NCBI GenBank assembly: GCA_041821315.1
Contig: JBGUEO010000002.1
Coordinates: forward strand, 1 to 64,000
Source: DIGJ01 sp041821315
Lineage (GTDB): Bacteria; Bacillota; Clostridia; Lachnospirales; Lachnospiraceae
Reading direction: 5' to 3'
DNA length: 64,000 nucleotides
Both the position numbers and the translations under genes were made by a program. Shown here piece by piece: positions 1-8,937 of this stretch. Below the pieces are notes generated by a model. The model saw only the letters and a program-made list of their open reading frames with translations, had not been told where the DNA came from and did not search any database. The first letter of the stretch is position 1. Each line of letters starts with the position of its first letter.

Positions 1-3000
1 GTTCGCTACTCCGATGTCGAAGAGGAAGAAGTCATCTTCCTGCCAGATGTCCTGCCTATATCATTGGTCGACAATACTGAGTTGAATTATACGGCTGCTA
101 CAGTAGATTCTGATGGTTCCTTTACAGAGGAATTATCGAACTTGAACTTTAGTTCCTATAGTGAGATGGGTCTTTCCGAAGATACCACGGTTGATGTGGG
201 CGACTACCTTGCCTTCTATACTGGCACTTTAAGTGATGCGAGCAGTGCAGACTCGGTCGTTTACGCAAGGGTGACCGGTGTCACTGATAACAACGGATCA
301 GTGACGGTAACCTTTAGCGCAACAACCGTGGAGGAAATGCAAGAAGTTCTTGACTACTATTCAGAGAACGATGTCGATGGTGACGAATTGCTAGACGGTA
401 TCGACATTGCTGTAGTAGAGAAAGAAGTGGAACAGCAGGTTCTAGAGAGCGGATTTGCTGAGGATGCGTCTGCATATCTGACTGCGCTAGCGGTGGAGAC
501 TGATGGATTCAAAAAAATGGTGGGTGATGATTTTGAACTGGAGTCCCTCTCTGCCAAGATGGATGACGGCTCAAGTGTCAATTTGAATGAAATAAGTCTT
601 ATGGCGGTACCTTCAAAGCTATCAATACGTAATTTGAAGGTTAAAGCTAGTATTGGAACGAAACTTAATAAAATAAGTGGAAAGGGAGTACGTTGTGCGG
701 TCGCAGCCAGCTTTGATGTCCCGGTACAAACAAAAGATGGTGACTATATCGTTATATCTCTTTCCGCTACCTTTGTGGAAGAGGTGAAGATATCGGTGAA
801 TGCTTCCGGTCACCCGGTTTGGAAGAAAAGTATAATTCCACATATCACGGACTATAGCATGAATGCCAATATCGATGTATATAACTTCACCGGAATAAGT
901 TTCCAAGCAATAGTTACTTCAAAACAAGGTGGTTCCTTTGATATTTCAAAGGAAATCCAGAAGCTTCTGTCTAATAGCAACTCTGAACAGATATCAGCCG
1001 GTGTTCAAAATCTCTTTGAAATTTATAGCGATATGATGGACAATGATGTGGATTGGATTGAAATTTTCAAGCAAAATATCGTTACTAGCAATGTAAGTGT
1101 GCTATTCGGTATTATTCAAATTAGAACCACCGTTGACTTTGTAGTCAGTGGAGAAATAAATATGGCACTTGGTTGCAACTTTGAGTATAAAAGCGGTACG
1201 CGGTATTGTTTCTGGGCAAAACTTAGAGCTAGAAAAGCTGGTAGCAATACCATTGACCTTATAGATGAAGTGTATTCTTTTCAATTCTATGTCATGGGTA
1301 GCTTAGGCCTTCGGGCGGGAATTAAGCTTGAGTTTGCCGTCGGACTTCTTTCAGTAAATTTAGATAGTGTTGGACTTACGGCAGAGGCAGGGGTATATAC
1401 CAGATTGTATGGTTATTTTTATTATAATCTGGAGTCAATAAATAAGCTAAAGACTTCTAGTAAGTCTGGTGCATTGCTATTGGATTTTGGAATATATCTA
1501 GAGATAGCCTTCAAAGCACAGGTTTTAAATGGCAAGTACCAATACAATCCGATGCTATACAAGCATGAATGGCCACTTTTGAGTGTAGGATCAAGATATA
1601 ATGTATACGACTTTGCTTATGACGATCCGAAAAATACAATCAAAATGAAGGATACCGTACGTTATATCCTTCCAGATGACAGGTTCAATATGACCTGCCT
1701 GGATCTTCGGAAAGGTGGTATTTCCACAAAGAGATATGATGCTAACCATTTTTGGACTACCTTCTCCAATCGTAATTTTAGATTATTAGATGGTAATATA
1801 GTTATGGTGAATGTTCCGAAAGGAACTCGTAAGATGGAGTGTGATATGACGGTTACTTGGAGGAGCACAAGCTTAGCTTTCTCTTCGCTGCCAATAACAC
1901 GTAGTTTCCACTTAGTATGGGATAATATCAATGATAATGGATATACAATAAGCTATAATTCCATGGGTGGCAGTGTGGTGAGCAGCGTCACGCAGCGCTA
2001 TGAAACAACGGTAACCGCACCAATAGCGCCTAGGAAGGCCGGCTATACATTTAGCGGTTGGTACAGCGATGAGAAACTGACAACTAGGTATATCTTTAGC
2101 ACCATGCCAGGAGAGAATATTGTCCTCTATGCTAAGTGGACGGCTAAGACAGATACAAGTTATCAGGTGGAACACTATCAACAAAATGTGGCAAATGATA
2201 ACTACACCTTGTATGAAACCGAGACATTGTCAGGAATTACAGACACTCCTGCAAAAGTGACAGCCAAGGCCTACACGGGCTTTACCTATAGTGACACCAA
2301 AGAAACAATTTCCGCTGGTATCATCGAAGGAGAAGGCAGCCTTGTGCTAAAGCTGTATTATGACCGCAACGGTTACATCTTGAACTTTAAGCCCCAAAAT
2401 GGAGGTGATGATATCGTAACAACAATGAAATACGGTGCAGATATTTCAGCTCCTGCATTGGTTAAGAGCGGTTATTCCTTCTATGGCTGGGATACGGCGG
2501 TTGATGCAACCATGCCAGCTGCAAATGCGACATATACTGCTCAGTGGGTGATTAATAGCTATACCATTGACTTTATCACGAATGGTGGAAACGATGTAGA
2601 CTCGATCACCCAAGCCTATGGGACTACATTGTTTGAGCCAGCAAAGCCCACCAAGGAAGGATATCTTTTCGCTGGTTGGTACCGCGACCGTAGTCTCACT
2701 AAGCATTACTCTATCTCCACTATGCCTGCAGAGAACATCACCCTTTATGCTAAGTGGTATTCGATCCCCAATACGGCATATAAGGTTGAGTATTATCAAC
2801 AAAATGTATTGGATGAAGAATATACGCTAAAGGGAACTGAAAATCTCCTCGGAACATTAGGAACCACGGTAACTGCAACTGCAAAGATTTATGAAGGCTT
2901 CACCTTCAATAATAGTGCGAGCAATACAGTTAGTTCCGGTCTCTTGACAGCAGACGGTAATCTAACGCTTAAGTTGTACTATGATCGCAATACCTATACC

Positions 3001-4635
3001 ATAACCTTTGATTCCAACGAAGGAAGTAACGTGGAAGCGATGAATCAGAAATATGGAACCACTGTGTCAGCACCGGAAAATCCAACGAAATCAGGCTATA
3101 TCTTTGGCGGTTGGCTAAGGAATAAAGCATTAACTGAGGCATACACTTTTTCCACTATGCCGGCAGAGAACATTACCCTTTACGCTAAGTGGAATTTGAG
3201 CACCGGTACGGCATATAAGGTAGAACATTATCAACAAAATATATTGGATGAAGAATATACCCTGAAGGAAACTGAAAATCTCACAGGGAAATTAGGAACC
3301 ACGGTAACGGCGACCGCAAAGACTTATGAAGGCTTCACCTTCAATAGTAATGCGAGCAAAACAGTTAGTTCCGGCATCTTGACAGCAGATGGTAATCTAA
3401 CACTTAAGCTGTATTATGATCGCATTACCTATACGGAATATAAGGTAGAGCATTATCAACAAAACGTAGGTTCCAGTGGATTTTCGCTGGTGGAAACTGA
3501 AACATTCACTGGAATTACCGGTTCCACAGTTACAGCGGAGGCCAAAAAATATGAAGGTTTCAACTTCTTTGAGTTTGAGCAAGATACGGTTAGTTCCGGC
3601 ATCTTGGTAGCAGGCGAAAATCTAACACTTAAGCTGTATTACAGGCGCAACTACTGTACAATTAACTATGTTTCCGTTGGTCAAACTGAACTGTTTAGCA
3701 GGGTGACGATGTACAACTCAATCGCGGATAGACCGCAAGATCCGACCAGATTGAACTTTATTTTCGAAGGCTGGTACATCGATAGCAGTTTCACGACACC
3801 GTACAACTTTGATACATTGGTGACTGAGGATATCACACTGATAGCCAAGTGGAAAATGGACGGAACCGATGCAAAATATATGCTTTGGATAGGTGGCGTT
3901 CAAGTCACTACGGATAACATGAATAGCGTTACTGGGAGCGCCATTACAGGTACGATTTCCTACGAACCGGAATCAAGTACACTTACACTAAACAATGCGA
4001 CAATTACAGGATATTATGGTGAAAATGATATATACGCTATTTACGATGGACAAAGTGATTCGTCGCTGACCATCAATGTAATTGGAACAAACGTCATAAA
4101 TATGCCAAGTGATACATCTAGAATGAGACAGTCCGGTATTTATGAGTATAATTCACTTACGATAGGCGGAGACAGCACTGCAAGCCTTGTAATTACGGCA
4201 GGCGCGGCGGATGAGTTGAGTGCAGGATTGGCAGTTAAAGATACAGCGACGATCAAAGGGGGAGTGGCAGTCACCGCAACAGGTGGGGAAATTGTCGCAA
4301 CAGATAGTGCAATATTTAGTACTGGCTTTTGGGCGACTGGTTCGACCTCAACGATAATTATAACGGATGATTCTGTGCTAAGAATGTATGGAGGTAATGC
4401 AGAAACTAGTATAGGTTATCGGAATAATTATGGTTACCAGAGTGGAGTTTTAAGTGTCAGCAATGGGGGGAAAATCATTGCAGCAGGAAATACAAAGGCA
4501 ATGGATGGAATGATTTTCGTTCCGGCTCAGGTATATACAGGTCAATCGCTCGATGGAAACGATAAAACGATTTTTAGTGGAGACATGAGTGGCAATTGGT
4601 GCGATGATATAAAGTATGTTGAAGCTACCAACTAA
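1..4635 (+). CDS. Large repeat-containing surface protein, 5' end outside the window
   Basis: The reading frame is open from base 1, so the gene begins upstream; 1544 residues are visible. The first ~1900 bases encode a beta-rich region I do not recognise. Then come five InlB B-repeat (Listeria-Bacteroides, Flg_new-like) modules at about 1940-2140, 2374-2547, 2560-2757, 2995-3192 and 3655-3852, each ending in a GYxFxGWY...LYAKW-like pattern. They are interleaved with four MucBP-like modules starting YxVExYQQN at about 2161, 2779, 3214 and 3436. The C-terminal ~260 residues form another beta-rich domain rich in T, I and N. No LPXTG sorting signal or C-terminal membrane segment is visible, so the anchor, if any, lies upstream. 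By family precedent this is an exported adhesin-like protein; the ligand cannot be read from the sequence. A good terminator follows. Confidence 0.85.
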   Translation, partial: VRYSDVEEEEVIFLPDVLPISLVDNTELNYTAATVDSDGSFTEELSNLNFSSYSEMGLSEDTTVDVGDYLAFYTGTLSDASSADSVVYARVTGVTDNNGSVTVTFSATTVEEMQEVLDYYSENDVDGDELLDGIDIAVVEKEVEQQVLESGFAEDASAYLTALAVETDGFKKMVGDDFELESLSAKMDDGSSVNLNEISLMAVPSKLSIRNLKVKASIGTKLNKISGKGVRCAVAASFDVPVQTKDGDYIVISLSATFVEEVKISVNASGHPVWKKSIIPHITDYSMNANIDVYNFTGISFQAIVTSKQGGSFDISKEIQKLLSNSNSEQISAGVQNLFEIYSDMMDNDVDWIEIFKQNIVTSNVSVLFGIIQIRTTVDFVVSGEINMALGCNFEYKSGTRYCFWAKLRARKAGSNTIDLIDEVYSFQFYVMGSLGLRAGIKLEFAVGLLSVNLDSVGLTAEAGVYTRLYGYFYYNLESINKLKTSSKSGALLLDFGIYLEIAFKAQVLNGKYQYNPMLYKHEWPLLSVGSRYNVYDFAYDDPKNTIKMKDTVRYILPDDRFNMTCLDLRKGGISTKRYDANHFWTTFSNRNFRLLDGNIVMVNVPKGTRKMECDMTVTWRSTSLAFSSLPITRSFHLVWDNINDNGYTISYNSMGGSVVSSVTQRYETTVTAPIAPRKAGYTFSGWYSDEKLTTRYIFSTMPGENIVLYAKWTAKTDTSYQVEHYQQNVANDNYTLYETETLSGITDTPAKVTAKAYTGFTYSDTKETISAGIIEGEGSLVLKLYYDRNGYILNFKPQNGGDDIVTTMKYGADISAPALVKSGYSFYGWDTAVDATMPAANATYTAQWVINSYTIDFITNGGNDVDSITQAYGTTLFEPAKPTKEGYLFAGWYRDRSLTKHYSISTMPAENITLYAKWYSIPNTAYKVEYYQQNVLDEEYTLKGTENLLGTLGTTVTATAKIYEGFTFNNSASNTVSSGLLTADGNLTLKLYYDRNTYTITFDSNEGSNVEAMNQKYGTTVSAPENPTKSGYIFGGWLRNKALTEAYTFSTMPAENITLYAKWNLSTGTAYKVEHYQQNILDEEYTLKETENLTGKLGTTVTATAKTYEGFTFNSNASKTVSSGILTADGNLTLKLYYDRITYTEYKVEHYQQNVGSSGFSLVETETFTGITGSTVTAEAKKYEGFNFFEFEQDTVSSGILVAGENLTLKLYYRRNYCTINYVSVGQTELFSRVTMYNSIADRPQDPTRLNFIFEGWYIDSSFTTPYNFDTLVTEDITLIAKWKMDGTDAKYMLWIGGVQVTTDNMNSVTGSAITGTISYEPESSTLTLNNATITGYYGENDIYAIYDGQSDSSLTINVIGTNVINMPSDTSRMRQSGIYEYNSLTIGGDSTASLVITAGAADELSAGLAVKDTATIKGGVAVTATGGEIVATDSAIFSTGFWATGSTSTIIITDDSVLRMYGGNAETSIGYRNNYGYQSGVLSVSNGGKIIAAGNTKAMDGMIFVPAQVYTGQSLDGNDKTIFSGDMSGNWCDDIKYVEATN
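2773..3431 (+). repeat. Near-identical tandem MucBP-like modules inside the surface protein
   Basis: The segments at about 2773-2999 and 3208-3431 align along their whole length with only scattered differences at DNA level, including long identical runs such as GAAGGCTTCACCTTCAATA. A third, more diverged copy starts near 3436. The DNA-level similarity points to a recent duplication or to homogenisation by recombination within the gene. Confidence 0.8.
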
Positions 4636-4686
4636 ACGATACCACAGAGTACAATTGCAGTATAAATAAATAATAAAAAAATATAG

Positions 4687-4746
4687 AAAGGCATTGGCGT
4701 GATTGGTACCGTAAGGTAAAGATGCGTTAATGTCTTTTCTTTTTAC
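4687..4746 (+). terminator. Intrinsic terminator after the surface protein
   Basis: AAAGGCATTGGCG pairs with CGTTAATGTCTTT (a few G-T wobbles), and the 3' arm runs into TCTTTTT. It lies about 50 bases after the stop codon at 4635. Confidence 0.6.
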
Positions 4747-4922
4747 ATAAAGATATTTATCACAGATGATATCCAAGTTTGAAAATTGATGCAATCACTA
4801 AATATAATTAGGAAAAAATAATGTTTTTCAGAAATAGTTATTTTCCAATTGATCAATTAAATAACCAGGAAGATTTTCAATTGAAATTGTTTCTTGTTCC
4901 ATGGTATTGTGATGACGAACAG

Positions 4923-5378
4923 TTAATAGATTATTCTCGATTGTATTATGTCTGTATAATCAGATTTTTGGCACTTTGGACAAGGAACTTTGTGTTCGCG
5001 AATGTAAATCATCATTTCGTCTTGTGACATGGAATCAGCATTCATGGTGGAGTCATATTCATTTATTAAGTTATCTGCTCTATGTCTCATATTACATCCC
5101 TTACAATCTAATAATGGATCTGTAAATCCAGCCAAATGACCACTAGCTTCCCAGACGGTTGCATTCATTAATATATCTGAATCAAGTTCATAGCTATTTT
5201 CTCTCAATTGAATGAAATAATATCTCCAGGCATCTTTGATGTTATTTTTTAACCGTGTACCAAGCGGACCATAATCCCATGTGTTAGCCAATCCACCATA
5301 TAGTTCACTACCTTGAAATATAAAACCATACTCATTGCAATATCTTACTAATTCATCCATTTTAAAATTTCTTTTCAT
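4923..5378 (-). pseudogene. glyS: Glycyl-tRNA synthetase N-terminal fragment (truncated)
   Basis: The 151-residue product matches the N-terminus of the dimeric bacterial glycyl-tRNA synthetase. It starts MKRNFKMDELVRYCNEYG, followed by GFIFQGSELYGGLANTWDYGPLG (class II motif 1 neighbourhood), WEASGHLAGFTDPL and the CxxC pair in LLDCKGCNMRHRAD. A full enzyme is about 460 residues. Here the frame ends just after the CPKCQKSDYTDI zinc-ribbon-like stretch, where the family normally continues with the FNLMF segment. Motifs 2 and 3 and the anticodon-binding domain are therefore missing, and no aminoacylation activity is expected. The start has a good AGGAGG (minus strand, near 5390) and lies directly downstream of a T-box leader. 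Either a recent truncation, or a short expressed stub of unknown role. Confidence 0.85.
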
Positions 5379-5403
5379 TAAAAATAACCTCCTTAATTTT
5401 TTT

Positions 5404-5670
5404 ATTAAAAATGCAATAAAAAAGCCCTAGACATATAAAAATATGCTTAGGGCGATTATCTCCGCGGTTCCACCTAAATTCAGATATAGTATCTGCACTT
5501 TATCGATACGGATTAAACTAGTAATCTTATAGCGAATTCTTTTTAACGGTAGAATAATCCGGCGGTAGCTACTGAATTCACACCGAACATTCCATCTCTG
5601 AAATCAAAATCACATGTACTATTTCTTTTCATTGCATTTGAAATATTTGTTTCATCCTAACACCAAACAA
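5404..5670 (-). promoter_or_regulatory. T-box riboswitch leader of the glyS fragment
   Basis: On the minus strand the T-box sequence AGGTGGAACCGCGG occupies 5475-5462. A terminator hairpin follows at 5453-5424 (GCCCTAAG...CTAGGGC) with a U-run after it, then the glyS start. Upstream the element AGAGATGGAATG...GGTGTGAA resembles conserved T-box leader elements. T-box leaders sense uncharged tRNA and control antitermination, so this one should respond to tRNA-Gly given the downstream gene. I could not fix the specifier codon by eye. Confidence 0.85.
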
Positions 5671-5749
5671 AAAAATTATCAAGTTTTTTAATTGTAAATT
5701 TATAAGAAAGGCTATAGGATTGATTATGCAATATGAATACATTTAGATT

Positions 5750-5949
5750 GCTACAGATAGAAGTGGAGCCTGTGCAGTAATTGAATCTACCAGTAGGTGT
5801 CTAGAGTTAATAAATAATCCAATTGGAGTTATGTCCAATAGCCCTGACTTTCATTCGCATTTGACTAATTTAAAAATTATATAGAGGCTTCTCCAACACA
5901 GACAGAGGAAGTCTATTGGGATAATATTCGGCACATCATGATGAGATAA
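5750..5949 (+). pseudogene. Choloylglycine hydrolase-family (Ntn amidase) fragment
   Basis: Frame 5750-5884 reads ATDRSGACAVIE...NNPIGVMSNSPDFHSHLTNL, which matches the internal DxxGxSxVIE and NPxGVxTNSPxFxxHLTNL segments of the penicillin V acylase/bile salt hydrolase family. The N-terminal catalytic Cys region is absent. A frameshifted segment follows (ASPTQTEEVYWDNIRH, stop at 5947-5949) and may be a C-terminal remnant; that second assignment is weak. No start codon or ribosome binding site is present. It is decayed DNA, with no product expected. Confidence 0.6.
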
Positions 5950-6122
5950 TTCATACTTTTTTTGTGTGATTCAACAGGAAAGAATATAAAGATATGAAGA
6001 TTTTACCAACAAATCTTAATCTAGTCTATGTACTTTGTGTTTGCTATTTTATAAAATTAATGAATGCTTACGACTTTGGATTATGTTGTAATGGATTAAC
6101 AAAAAGGATAAAGGAGGAGAAG

Positions 6123-6743
6123 ATGAAAAAACTTATAATAATTATTGGGTCTATCATTTTGATAACAGGAATTGGAGTTGGAATTTTCTTTTTCGTTAAT
6201 AGTCACAATGGCAACGAAAATGAAGCAAATAGTATAGTAGAAGAGATGGATACTGCATCAGAACATGCTGGCGCCATCCTTGAGAATAGTCGTTTAACAG
6301 ATGATGAAAAAATACTTACCGGAGTATGGGAGTCTGATGAAGGCTGGATACTGGGTGTGCGGGAGCGTGCATTAGGAGATACATCTTTTGCATTGGATGC
6401 CATTATTTATTGCCCGGAGTTTGATCAATGGTTCAAGGTAACCAGAGAGGATGGCTCTTTTGTGAGTGAAACCGGAAGCGGACTGGAATTTAGCGATTTG
6501 CATGACTGCCCAGTCTCTAAAGATTCGAATAGCATGCAGGAAACAAAGGAAGAGCTCATTTATGATGAGAAAAGTGATATCATTACATACACGTGCTATG
6601 CTGGTAGTGAGACAATCAGTTGGGCGAGTAGCACAGGATATGTCACTAGCATAGCCTTTCACAGAACCGATAAGGACATAATAGAAACAGATGCAGGATG
6701 GGACTGGTATTATGAGATAGAAAAAAGCCGCGATCCAAGGTAA
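6123..6743 (+). CDS. Hypothetical single-pass membrane or secreted protein
   Basis: 206 residues from the ATG at 6123. That start is chosen because AAGGAGGAG lies 4-8 bases upstream and the product then begins MKKLIIIIGS, a typical signal/anchor. The frame is open further upstream to an ATG at 5994, but that part has no ribosome binding site. Residues 4-27 form one hydrophobic segment with no lipobox Cys, so an N-terminal membrane anchor is likely. The outside portion is acidic, rich in E, D, S and T, and contains two GVWES/EGWI-like tryptophan patches. I do not recognise the family. The gene stands alone between decayed regions and is followed by a terminator. Confidence 0.65.
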   Translation: MKKLIIIIGSIILITGIGVGIFFFVNSHNGNENEANSIVEEMDTASEHAGAILENSRLTDDEKILTGVWESDEGWILGVRERALGDTSFALDAIIYCPEFDQWFKVTREDGSFVSETGSGLEFSDLHDCPVSKDSNSMQETKEELIYDEKSDIITYTCYAGSETISWASSTGYVTSIAFHRTDKDIIETDAGWDWYYEIEKSRDPR

Positions 6744-6796
6744 ATTAAATTACGTTCTTTAGCGATTCCTAAAACAGTAAATAATCATAAGTAATG

Positions 6797-6839
6797 AGGG
6801 GTAAGTGTTGCCAGCATGGTAATTCTTACTCTTTTTTTG
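6797..6839 (+). terminator. Intrinsic terminator after the 6123 gene
   Basis: GGGTAAG...CTTACTC stem with an inner TTGCC/GGTAA pairing, followed by a run of seven T. Confidence 0.6.
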
Positions 6840-6960
6840 ATACTATTAGATAAGCTATGGAATAAAAATATAAAAATTTTACCAATATAATATAATCCAG
6901 TCTAGTGCTATTTGAAAAAATAACAAAATAGTTATATACTGGATTTATGAGAATCACTGA

Positions 6961-7786
6961 GAAAATAAGAAGGATATAAAAGGACTCTATCAGTGCACTT
7001 TAGGAGATGATACTTATATAAAATGGAAGCACTTAAGCTTAACAAAGCAAAACAATAATTTTTTAGATCAATATGTAAAACAAAAAGATGGCACACGTGT
7101 CATTGCATTGAATGAACAAAAGCAGTGTCCTTTCTTAAATGAACAGAAACTTTGCAATCTAGTATTGAATTTTGGAGATGAAGTTTTGCCTGAAACCTGT
7201 GCGATTTTCCCAAGGCAGATACACGAATTTGCAGATAGAAAAGAATATTCTTTGGTATCTTGCTGCCCAGAAGTTGTGGATTTGATGAATCAGCAGGATA
7301 AAATTTGTTTTACGCAGAATATGTTTGATATGCATGAAGACATTTTGCTGCAGATTCGATCTATGATGATTACTATTATGCAAAATCAGCACTTTTCTAT
7401 ATCAAAGAGTATGATGATGATTTTTTATAGTCTTCTAGATATTCTATGAAAAGTTGTTTCGCAATTTCCTTGTTGTAGAAATTTTCACAAATACTCTGCT
7501 GCCAGAATCGGATTTAGAAAGCATAGTTGTTATGATTCAGTGGATTGCCATGGAATATGTGATGATGAGGCACTCAATCTTTTTATGGTGGATACTTCAT
7601 GAACAAGAAAAACTGCCGTATGCGGTAGTACGTGATTATATTGTTGTTATATCACGAATGATGGGATATGACCAAGAAGATATCTATGAATATCTGGAAA
7701 AAAGCTTTAAAAACTTAATATGGGAATGGGGATATCTGGCATTGCTTATTGGAGCGGAAAAAGGTCTGAGCGGAAGTGAATTTTAA
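6961..7786 (+). pseudogene. FliB-type lysine N-methylase, broken into fragments
   Basis: From about 6961 to the TGA at 7447-7449, one frame reads the internal part of the FliB/YkgJ-like family of lysine N-methylases: KQCPFLNEQKLCNLVLNFGDE followed by LPETCAIFPRQ and LVSCCPEVVDL. These give the cysteine pattern CPFL-C-C-FPR-CCP of this family. A TGA at 6958 closes the frame upstream, so the N-terminus with its first cysteines is missing. After 7449 the reading continues in another frame (about 7454-7786) with the helical C-terminal region (RNFLVVEIF, MGYDQEDIYEYLE). The intact family is about 350-400 residues, so this copy has a lost 5' end and a central frameshift or deletion. No flagellar genes are nearby. 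Confidence 0.7.
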
Positions 7787-7984
7787 GAAAAATATAAGCA
7801 GAAATAGTACATATTAAATGGTATGGGAATTAAGATAACTCGTAGTTTAGTCGGAATATGACGGAGAGGACAATCAATATGGTAGGAATATATTTTAGTG
7901 GTAAATGAAACATTTGTATAGAGCGTATTGTTATAAGTATTAGAGCAAATAAACATCAACCTAATTTTAAAGGAGATACCTTAC

Positions 7985-8614
7985 ATGAAAAGAGTGTTAA
8001 GCAGTGCATTGTCAGTTCTTTTGACTTTGTTACTTATAGGCTGTGCCAACCAGAATAATGAATCAACTTCATCATTACAACTATCAACTACCAATTTAGA
8101 AACAGTTTTTAGTTCGTATTACTCGAGCCAAAGTTCACATGCTTTCTCAATGTTAAAAAAATCAATTTTTAAGAGTATGATAGATGGTTGGACAGACGAT
8201 GATATTGTAAACCCAATATGGAATTATGATAGTTTCGCACAATACCAAATTTTAGATTATGATATGGTTTCCGTTGCAGATAATGAAAACCTATATTACT
8301 GTACCTTCTCTGCGGATAATGATAAATTTGGTTATATTGTGCTGTCATACGATGGATCTAGCCTACAAAAAATAAATGTGATTGAAACGTCATATTTATA
8401 TGATTTACAAGCTAACAAAGATGAGATTGCAGATAAGCTAAGCGAAGCAGAGATTGATTTATCATCAGCCGTGGCTTCACGGGTGCAGTTGGTTGACCTA
8501 AACAAAAAATGTTCTGACGAAGTTATCCGTATTACAGATGACAATGGCCATAACTATATGTGTTATTTTGGAAAATCTTCTATTGACTTTATCGACAACA
8601 CGGTTGCGCCTTAG
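7985..8614 (+). CDS. Hypothetical lipoprotein
   Basis: 209 residues starting MKRVLSSALSVLLTLLLIGC. The basic n-region, leucine-rich h-region and lipobox LIGC (Cys20) indicate a type II signal peptide and a lipid-anchored protein on the outer face of the membrane. AAAGGAG lies just upstream of the ATG. The mature part is acidic and serine-rich, with aromatic-rich stretches such as YYCTFSADNDKFGYIVLSYDG; I do not recognise a domain. The 3' end runs directly into the GNAT remnant at 8614, so the natural C-terminus may have been altered by the same rearrangement. Confidence 0.7.
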   Translation: MKRVLSSALSVLLTLLLIGCANQNNESTSSLQLSTTNLETVFSSYYSSQSSHAFSMLKKSIFKSMIDGWTDDDIVNPIWNYDSFAQYQILDYDMVSVADNENLYYCTFSADNDKFGYIVLSYDGSSLQKINVIETSYLYDLQANKDEIADKLSEAEIDLSSAVASRVQLVDLNKKCSDEVIRITDDNGHNYMCYFGKSSIDFIDNTVAP

Positions 8615-8745
8615 GTGTTTATTACGCCTTAAAGTGTTACGAGATTGCATTTGAAGATGATGATTGTCTGGTTGCAGAAGTTAATGGAAAGATTGTTGGA
8701 GCGGTGTGGGTTCGCATAATGATTATAACGATGAAACAGTTGTTA
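8614..8745 (+). pseudogene. GNAT acetyltransferase fragment
   Basis: The frame from 8614 reads YYALKCYEIAFEDDDCLVAEVNGKIVGAVWVRIM, matching the central beta strands of GNAT N-acetyltransferases (xxCLVAExDGKIVGAVWVRI). Immediately afterwards a one-base shift gives DYNDETVVR and a stop, which fits the usual continuation. The acetyl-CoA-binding motif A (R/QxxGxG/A) is missing. The original frame stays open to 8868 with a hydrophobic tail (8719-8868, 49 residues) that is probably fortuitous. No ribosome binding site. Confidence 0.55.
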
Positions 8746-8892
8746 GATAAAAAGAAATTTTCTCGTTATCATGGGTGGATTTATTTACTAGCAATCATAG
8801 TTGCCTTGCTTACGGTTTATTTATCGCTGTTAAGACCGATGAAAATAGCAGCAGGGATATGGCAATAGTGATACGAAAATTTCGCACTTTTC

Positions 8893-8923
8893 AACGGCCT
8901 TGATTTTACAATCAAGGCCGTCT
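8893..8923. terminator. Strong hairpin terminator downstream of the lantibiotic-type kinase gene
   Basis: ACGGCCTTGATT pairs perfectly with AATCAAGGCCGT across a 4-base loop (8894-8921). It lies 15 bases beyond the minus-strand kinase stop codon. T-tracts are weak on both sides, so termination efficiency is uncertain. Confidence 0.6.
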
Positions 8924-8937
8924 AGATTCTTATATGT

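Noticed and set aside
2773..3431. Regular repeats that might be read as a CRISPR-like array
   Set aside because: The repeats are long, in frame and code for protein modules; there are no short identical repeats with unique spacers and no cas genes.
4821..5027. 68-codon plus-strand frame
   Set aside because: Its second half is antisense to the glyS fragment, it has no ribosome binding site, and the product resembles no family.
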